A stretch of DNA of 41,147 nucleotides. Origin: Crocinitomicaceae bacterium. Lineage in GTDB: Bacteria; Bacteroidota; Bacteroidia; Flavobacteriales_D; Crocinitomicaceae. The stretch covers positions 1-41,147 of the forward strand of contig JADJYC010000018.1 in NCBI GenBank assembly GCA_016719925.1, given 5' to 3'. Below the pieces are notes generated by a model that saw only the letters and a list, made by a program, of their open reading frames with translations, had not been told where the DNA came from and did no database searches. Made by a program: the position numbers and the translations under genes. Positions 36,109-41,147 of this stretch are shown here, in pieces. Numbering within the stretch: position 1 is the stretch's first letter; every line of letters begins with the position of its first letter.

Positions 36109-37035
36109 TCTCAGCGTAGATCATTTAATAGGCATTAAAGACCTCTCGAAGCAGGACATTGAATTAATTCTCAAAACTGCTGATAGTTTCAAACAGGTAA
36201 TTAATCGTCCCATCAAAAAAGTTCCTTCACTGAGAGATATTACCATTGCCAATTTATTTTTTGAAAATTCAACCCGCACAAAACTCTCTTTTGAACTTGC
36301 AGAGAAAAGACTTTCTGCTGATGTGATCAACTTTGCCGCTTCCGGTTCATCCGTGAAAAAGGGTGAAACTTTAATTGATACAGTCAACAATATTCTTGCT
36401 ATGAAAGTGGATCTGGTGGTGATGCGTCATCCCAATCCAGGAGCAGCTAAATTTTTATCGGAAAGAATAAATGCACGTGTTGTCAATGCCGGAGATGGTA
36501 CACATGAACATCCTACGCAGGCTTTGCTTGATGCTTATTCGATCAGAGAAAAACACGGTGATGATTTTACAGGAAAAAAGTAGTAATTGTTGGTGATATC
36601 ACTCACTCCAGAGTAGCACTCTCAAATATTTTCTGTCTGCAAAAATTGGGAGCAGAAGTGATGGTGTGTGGTCCAACAACCCTTATTCCAAAGTTTATTG
36701 GTGAATTAGGTGTAAAAGTTGAGCACAATCTCAGAAAAGCACTGGAATGGTGTGATGTTGCAAATATGCTGCGTATTCAGCTGGAAAGACAGGATATTCA
36801 ATATTTTCCTTCACTCCGGGAATACTCCATGCTTTTTGGTTTGGACAAAAAACTCCTTGACAGTCTCAATAAAAAAATCACGATCATGCACCCGGGTCCA
36901 ATCAACCGCGGTGTTGAGATAACTTCAGATGTCGCTGATTCTGATCAGTCAATTATTCTTCAACAGGTAGAAAACGGTGTTGCAGTGAGAATGGCAATCA
37001 TCTATCTGCTGGCTTCTAAAATTGAAAGAAACTGA
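36101..37035 (+). CDS. pyrB: Aspartate carbamoyltransferase catalytic subunit, frame interrupted once
   Basis: About 311 residues after adding one A in the A run near 36578, which turns a premature stop after FTGKK into VVIVGDITHSRVALSN. Condenses carbamoyl phosphate with aspartate in de novo pyrimidine synthesis. Motifs are FENSTRTKLSFE (54-65, carbamoyl-phosphate binding), SSVKKGE (83-89), RHPNPGAA, EHPTQALLD (136-144) and, in the second piece, HPGPINRGVEI. No regulatory subunit gene pyrI follows. Confidence 0.95.
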
Positions 37036-37193
37036 TTTGCTTTTTGATTTTTTATGTCATCATTGAATTTCACATTCAAAATCAATAAAAACAATTTAAA
37101 AGCGACCATACTTTTTCTGAAAGAGTAAAAGGCCGGTTTTTCACAATTCATACATATTTATCCACGCCTTAACAGTTTTATGAAATTAAATTA

Positions 37194-37201
37194 TAAATTT
37201 G
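37194..37201 (+). promoter_or_regulatory. Possible -7 promoter element (TAAATTTG) of the STAS gene
   Basis: TAAATTTG matches TAnnTTTG, about 90 nt before the ATG at 37292, with no clear -33. The 256-bp gap 37036-37291 otherwise shows nothing recognisable. Confidence 0.4.
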
Positions 37202-37291
37202 GTGAGTTAGCTGATGGTCAGATCTGGATATTAACCAATTCAATTCTGGTTCACAGTTGATTAGCAAACAATAGCCAAACAGACCCACGAT

Positions 37292-37633
37292 ATGAATTTC
37301 TCAAAAGAAGCAAAAGATAAATACACCCTTGTAACTTCTAATGTTGAAAAACTCGATTCTACCAATTCTCCTGAATTAAAGTCTGAATTGGTCATGATCA
37401 ACAAAAAATCTGTCAATAATATTATCCTTGACATGACTAAATCCAGATATTGTGATTCTTCAGGGTTAAGTGCAATACTTATTGGAAACAGGCTATGCAA
37501 AGATTCTGGTGGAAAATTTATTCTTACCGGTTTGCAGCCAAATGTGCAAAAATTGGTAGAAATTTCTCAGTTAACCAATGTTCTGAATATTGCATCAAAT
37601 GGTAAACAGGCTGAAGAAATGATTCTTGGCTAA
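37292..37633 (+). CDS. STAS-domain protein (anti-sigma factor antagonist type)
   Basis: 113 residues, intact. Related to SpoIIAA/RsbV. The core KSVNNIILDMTKSRYCDSSGLSAILIGNR includes the DSSGL motif (55-59), with Ser56 or Ser57 as the likely phosphorylation site. FILTGLQPNVQKLVEIS follows. Such proteins free or bind a switch kinase to control a sigma factor or another output, but no partner kinase is adjacent. The FAD oxidase starts 12 nt later, which may reflect shared transcription only. Confidence 0.88.
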   Translation: MNFSKEAKDKYTLVTSNVEKLDSTNSPELKSELVMINKKSVNNIILDMTKSRYCDSSGLSAILIGNRLCKDSGGKFILTGLQPNVQKLVEISQLTNVLNIASNGKQAEEMILG

Positions 37634-37645
37634 TGCTTTTTTCTG

Positions 37646-39037
37646 ATGTCTTCAGATATCTCTTATCACAAAATTTCTCAGGCTGACATTGACTTTTTTC
37701 GTTCAATTCTGAATGAAAATCAGGTGTTCATTGATCAGGAGAACAAACTCAAATACGCCAGTGATCATACGGAAGATTTTGTTTTTCAACCGGAGATAAT
37801 CCTTAAGCCTGAAAACACAAATCAAGTTTCTCAAATCCTTTCATATTGTAATCAGAAAATTATTGCTGTTACGGCTCAGGGAGCGCGCACCGGCCTTAGC
37901 GGAGGGGCACTCCCAATCCATGGTGGCGTGGCTTTATCCATGGAAAAATTCAATAAAATAATTTCTATTGATACCAATAACGGACAGGTAGTAGTTGAAC
38001 CGGCTGTAATTACTCAGGTATTGCAAAATGCTGTGGCTGAAAAAAATCTGTTTTATCCTCCTGATCCTGCAAGTAAAGGGTCATGTTTCATTGGTGGAAA
38101 TCTGGCTGAAAATTCGGGCGGTCCAAAAGCAGTGAAGTATGGCGTTACCAATGAATATGTACTCAATCTGGAAGTGGTATTGGCTGATGGTTCTGTAATT
38201 TGGACTGGCGCTAATGTGTTGAAAAATGCAACCGGCTATAACCTCACTCAATTGATTGTTGGCTCTGAGGGTACGCTGGCAATCATTACTAAAGCGGTAT
38301 TAAAACTTTTACCACTTCCTAAAAAAAACATGCTGATGCTTGTTCCGTTTCATCAGGCTGAACAGGCTTGTCAGGCGGTAGCAGCAATATTTCAGCAGGG
38401 AATAACGCCAAGTGGTTTGGAATTTATGGAAAGAGATGCACTGATCTGGACTGCACGTTTTATTGGAGATGAATCAGTAAAAATTCCTGATCACATTGAG
38501 GCACATTTGCTCATTGAGGTAGATGGTAATGATGAAGAAGTTTTGATGAAAGAATGTGAATCCATTTTAGGGGTAGTTGAAAATTTTAAAACAGATGAAG
38601 TACTCTTCGCTGAATCACAGGCGCAGAAAGATAAACTCTGGAATCTGAGAAGAAAAGTAGGGGAGGCGGTAAAGTCAAATTCGGTTTATAAAGAGGAAGA
38701 TACTGTTGTTCCAAGATTTGAACTTCCAAAATTGTTGCGTGGTGTGAAAGAAATCGGAGGCAGATTTGGATTTCAGTCGGTTTGTTACGGTCATGCCGGT
38801 GATGGTAACCTGCACATCAATATAGTTAAGGGAAATCTGAGTGACGATGTTTGGAAAAATCAGTTGCCAATTGCAATTCGTGAAATATTTGAATTGACAG
38901 TTTCTCTTGGAGGAACCATTTCTGGGGAGCACGGAATTGGTTACGTTCAGAAACATTTTATGGACATTCCTTTTGGCAACGCAGAACTTGATCTGATGCG
39001 CGGAATTAAAAACTTTTTGACCCAAATGGAATTTTGA
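37646..39037 (+). CDS. FAD-linked oxidase (GlcD / D-2-hydroxyacid dehydrogenase family)
   Basis: 463 residues, intact. The N-terminal PCMH-type FAD domain has AQGARTGLSGGA (74-85), PPDPASKGSCFIGGNLAENSGG (binding the cofactor pyrophosphate) and GSEGTLAII. The C-terminal domain carries YGHAGDGNLHINI (metal/substrate histidines) and SGEHGIGYVQK. It oxidises a D-2-hydroxyacid such as D-lactate, glycolate or D-2-hydroxyglutarate; the exact substrate is not evident. No Fe-S domain is fused and no glcE/glcF genes are adjacent. A terminator lies after it. Confidence 0.9.
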   Translation: MSSDISYHKISQADIDFFRSILNENQVFIDQENKLKYASDHTEDFVFQPEIILKPENTNQVSQILSYCNQKIIAVTAQGARTGLSGGALPIHGGVALSMEKFNKIISIDTNNGQVVVEPAVITQVLQNAVAEKNLFYPPDPASKGSCFIGGNLAENSGGPKAVKYGVTNEYVLNLEVVLADGSVIWTGANVLKNATGYNLTQLIVGSEGTLAIITKAVLKLLPLPKKNMLMLVPFHQAEQACQAVAAIFQQGITPSGLEFMERDALIWTARFIGDESVKIPDHIEAHLLIEVDGNDEEVLMKECESILGVVENFKTDEVLFAESQAQKDKLWNLRRKVGEAVKSNSVYKEEDTVVPRFELPKLLRGVKEIGGRFGFQSVCYGHAGDGNLHINIVKGNLSDDVWKNQLPIAIREIFELTVSLGGTISGEHGIGYVQKHFMDIPFGNAELDLMRGIKNFLTQMEF

Positions 39038-39066
39038 ATCCTGGAAAAATATTCTTGGAGAAATAA

Positions 39067-39095
39067 AAAAAGCCACCGCAATACGATGGCTTTTT
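39067..39095. terminator. Bidirectional intrinsic terminator
   Basis: AAAAAGCCA (39067-39075) is complementary to TGGCTTTTT (39087-39095), with A and T runs on both sides. It lies between the convergent oxidase and LolA-like genes and can serve both. Confidence 0.8.
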
Positions 39096-39118
39096 CGATT
39101 TATGATTACAATTTCTGA

Positions 39119-39760
39119 TTACTCCTCCTGACAAACTACGCCCGGGTGTTTGGCTCTGTCAAAGACAAACTTGCTGTCAGAGATATCTATATTCTTATCA
39201 AATTTTGAGATTTTGTATTTGGTATTCGTTCCATCTTTTCCCTTTACCATAAAGAAGACAACCTCATTTTTTTCAGCATCAATTTTCAGAATAATGGTGT
39301 GAAATTTACTGTTTGAGGGATCTTTAGGGTATAAATGAATTTCATGCGCAGGTCTGTCTGCGTAAGTTGTTTCCTGCACATATTTGTATTTATATCCATC
39401 TTCCCAAACTGTCAGCAGCTGACTTGGTGATACTATTTCTCCATCTTCAACATCTTCTACTGAGCGTGTATAGCACTCGTTGTCTTCCTTCAAAAATGTA
39501 GTGATAGTAGTTGCGTCACAATACACTTCTTGTTCTGTTAATGAGAGAAAATATTTCTCATCTTTAATATAGACTTTACCTGATTGTGTGATGGGTTCTT
39601 CTCCAGGAACAGCAACAACAACAGTAAATTCAAAATACATGGTTTCGTAAGCTTTGGTTTTAATGCTTATTTCGTCGAGTATTTTTTTTGCCTTTTCATC
39701 CTGACTGAACAGGTTTAATGAGAAGGTTGTAAGAATAAATAAGCTCAGTATGGTTTTCAT
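39119..39760 (-). CDS. LolA-like outer-membrane lipoprotein carrier family protein
   Basis: 213 residues from ATG 39760 (an earlier ATG at 39790 would put ten non-signal residues ahead of the signal peptide). MKTILSLFILTTFSLNLFSQ is a cleavable signal peptide. The mature part has the open-barrel pattern of LolA proteins in Bacteroidota: DEISIKTKAYETMYFEFTV, SGKVYIKDEKYFLSL, TTFLKEDNECY, PSQLLTVWEDGY, a basic/hydrophobic phrase KFHTIILKID and ISDSKFVFD. It would ferry lipoproteins through the periplasm. Being next to ftsK is a common arrangement in Bacteroidota, as I recall. Confidence 0.82.
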   Translation of the reverse strand: MKTILSLFILTTFSLNLFSQDEKAKKILDEISIKTKAYETMYFEFTVVVAVPGEEPITQSGKVYIKDEKYFLSLTEQEVYCDATTITTFLKEDNECYTRSVEDVEDGEIVSPSQLLTVWEDGYKYKYVQETTYADRPAHEIHLYPKDPSNSKFHTIILKIDAEKNEVVFFMVKGKDGTNTKYKISKFDKNIDISDSKFVFDRAKHPGVVCQEE

Positions 39761-39804
39761 ATTCCTTGGTTTTGTAATGCAAATATCCAAAACTTATGCC
39801 AAAA

Positions 39805-41147
39805 TCACGGGAGTTTTCTTAAAAACTCTTCCAGGACAGATAAGTCGGTGATTAATACTTCTCTGGCTTTGCTCCCTTTGAATGGTCCTATAATTCCTGC
39901 AGCTTCAAGCTGATCAATAATTCTTCCCGCACGATTATAACCAATGCTGAGTTTTCTTTGCAATAAAGATGCTGAACCTTGTTGATGTGTAACAACCATT
40001 TTAGCTGACTCTTCGAAAAGCGAATCTTTTTGACTCAAGTCCACATCAAGTTCACTTTCACCTTCTTCACCTACGTATTCAGGCAACAGAAATGCACTTT
40101 CGTATCCTCGTTGATTACCTATAAAATCACATATACGTTCTACTTCTCCGGTATCAACAAATCCGCACTGCAATCTGGTCAGATCATTTCCAAACGAAAT
40201 AAGCATATCACCTCGGCCAATCAGCTGATCTGCACCTGTCTGATCAAGAATTGTCCGAGAATCAATTTTTGAAGATACTTTGAATGCAATCCGTGCCGGA
40301 AAATTGGCTTTGATCATACCGGTAATTACATTAACAGACGGACGCTGTGTGGCAACAATCAGGTGAATACCGATAGCTCTCGCAAGCTGGGCAAGGCGCG
40401 CAATCGGATGTTCAATTTCTTTTCCTGCTATCATAATCAAATCTGCAAACTCATCAATTACAACTACAATGTAGGGGAGATATCGATGTCCTTTTTCCGG
40501 ATTCAGTTTACGTGCAATGAATTTTTTATTGTATTCTTTAATGTCTCTTACCTGTGCGTTTTTCAAAAGTTCATACCGGTCATCCATCTCAATACACAAC
40601 GATTTCATTGTATTGACAACTTTACTTGTATCAGTAATAATTGCTTCACCCGAGTCAGGAAGTTTTGCCAGAAAATGACGTTCAATTTTTTGATATAATG
40701 TGAGCTCAACTTTTTTAGGATCCACCATCACAAATTTGATTTGTGCAGGATGTTTTTTGTAAAGCAATGAAACAAGAATTGCGTTCAAACCAACTGATTT
40801 TCCCTGTCCGGTAGCTCCGGCGCAAAGCAGGTGAGGCGCTTTTGCCAGATCAAACATGAAGGTTTCATTTGAAATTGTTTTACCAAGTACAACTGGTAAT
40901 TCCATGTCTGAATTCTGAAATTTTTCTGAGGAAATTAAAGCCCTCATCGAAACCATGTCTGGTTTGGAGTTTGGAACTTCTATTCCAATTGTTCCTTTTC
41001 CCGGAATAGGTGCTATTATCCTTATTCCATTTGCTGCCAGAGATAGGGCTATATCATCTGAAAGATTTTTAATTTTCGAAATGCGTACGCCCGGCGCAGG
41101 TACAATTTCATAGAGCGTCACGGTTGGGCCAACTGTTGCTTTAATTT
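39805..41147 (-). CDS. ftsK: DNA translocase FtsK, C-terminal part (5' end outside the window)
   Basis: The visible 447 codons run off the window edge, so the membrane-spanning N-terminus and linker are missing. The motor has Walker A GATGQGKSVGLN, VMVDPKKVELTLY, Walker B VVVIDEFADLI and LIVATQRPSVNVITG. The C-terminal gamma winged-helix domain (SASLLQRKLSIGYNRAGRIIDQLEAAGIIGP) reads KOPS-type polarity sequences in FtsK and activates XerCD recombination. It pumps chromosome dimers at the septum. The LolA-like gene follows downstream on the same strand with a 44-nt gap. Confidence 0.96.
   Translation of the reverse strand, partial: IKATVGPTVTLYEIVPAPGVRISKIKNLSDDIALSLAANGIRIIAPIPGKGTIGIEVPNSKPDMVSMRALISSEKFQNSDMELPVVLGKTISNETFMFDLAKAPHLLCAGATGQGKSVGLNAILVSLLYKKHPAQIKFVMVDPKKVELTLYQKIERHFLAKLPDSGEAIITDTSKVVNTMKSLCIEMDDRYELLKNAQVRDIKEYNKKFIARKLNPEKGHRYLPYIVVVIDEFADLIMIAGKEIEHPIARLAQLARAIGIHLIVATQRPSVNVITGMIKANFPARIAFKVSSKIDSRTILDQTGADQLIGRGDMLISFGNDLTRLQCGFVDTGEVERICDFIGNQRGYESAFLLPEYVGEEGESELDVDLSQKDSLFEESAKMVVTHQQGSASLLQRKLSIGYNRAGRIIDQLEAAGIIGPFKGSKAREVLITDLSVLEEFLRKLP

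Overview
The window looks like a chromosomal segment of an A+T-rich member of the Bacteroidota, probably a Flavobacteriales-type bacterium (a Crocinitomicaceae/Fluviicola-like lineage is a guess). The evidence is a long gene with a gliding-motility type C-terminal sorting domain (type IX secretion cargo), a PorE-like TPR/PD40/OmpA protein, a DUF1573 lipoprotein, a lipoprotein with the GCxDPxAxNY...DxSC motif, and repeated use of the Bacteroidota -7 promoter element TAnnTTTG in front of genes and tRNAs. The content is mostly housekeeping. No prophage, insertion sequence or CRISPR array was seen.

Layout. 1-7 kb (minus strand): pnp (3' end cut by the window edge), a repeat-filled 459 bp gap, rpsO, then accD, class I fructose-bisphosphate aldolase, cytidylate kinase and a membrane sensor histidine kinase. 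7-11.4 kb (plus): short-chain dehydrogenase, a membrane-anchored MutS-like ATPase and a glutamine-dependent asparagine synthetase. 11.4-13.6 kb (minus): DUF1573 lipoprotein and S41 carboxy-terminal protease. 13.6-17.8 kb (plus): a broken YafK/YkuD-type L,D-transpeptidase, the OmpA/PorE-like protein and menB. 17.8-20.5 kb: repeats, a secreted protein of unknown function and aroK (minus). 20.6-21.8 kb: tRNA-Lys(TTT), a small lipoprotein, tRNA-Leu(GAG) with a duplicated 3' end, and a 29-bp tandem array. 21.8-28.1 kb: SdiA-regulated-type propeller protein, rhodanese, an anchored unknown protein, hisS, hutH, a small membrane protein and a lipoprotein. 28.2-31.6 kb: giant sorted surface protein. 31.5-35.4 kb (minus): membrane protein, plsC-type acyltransferase, priA. 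35.5-39 kb (plus): pyrR-pyrB, a STAS-domain protein and an FAD-linked oxidase. 39.1 kb to the end (minus): LolA-like protein and the C-terminal part of ftsK.

A major caveat is that about fifteen genes, including the core genes pnp, cmk, asnB and pyrB, are interrupted by single-base insertions or deletions, mostly in homopolymer runs. Joining adjacent frames restores good family sequence each time. This points to assembly or sequencing error rather than mass pseudogenisation, with the worst stretches at about 1.7-1.9 kb and 12-16 kb. Spans below cover the whole restored gene.

How the genes fit together: translation and RNA turnover (rpsO, pnp, hisS, two tRNAs), precursor supply (accD, cmk, aroK, menB, pyrB with PyrR), envelope biogenesis and secretion (PorE-like protein, L,D-transpeptidase, S41 protease, LolA-like carrier, acyltransferase, sorted surface protein), and replication or chromosome handling (priA, ftsK). 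The least understood candidate is the membrane-anchored MutS-like ATPase translationally coupled to a dehydrogenase.
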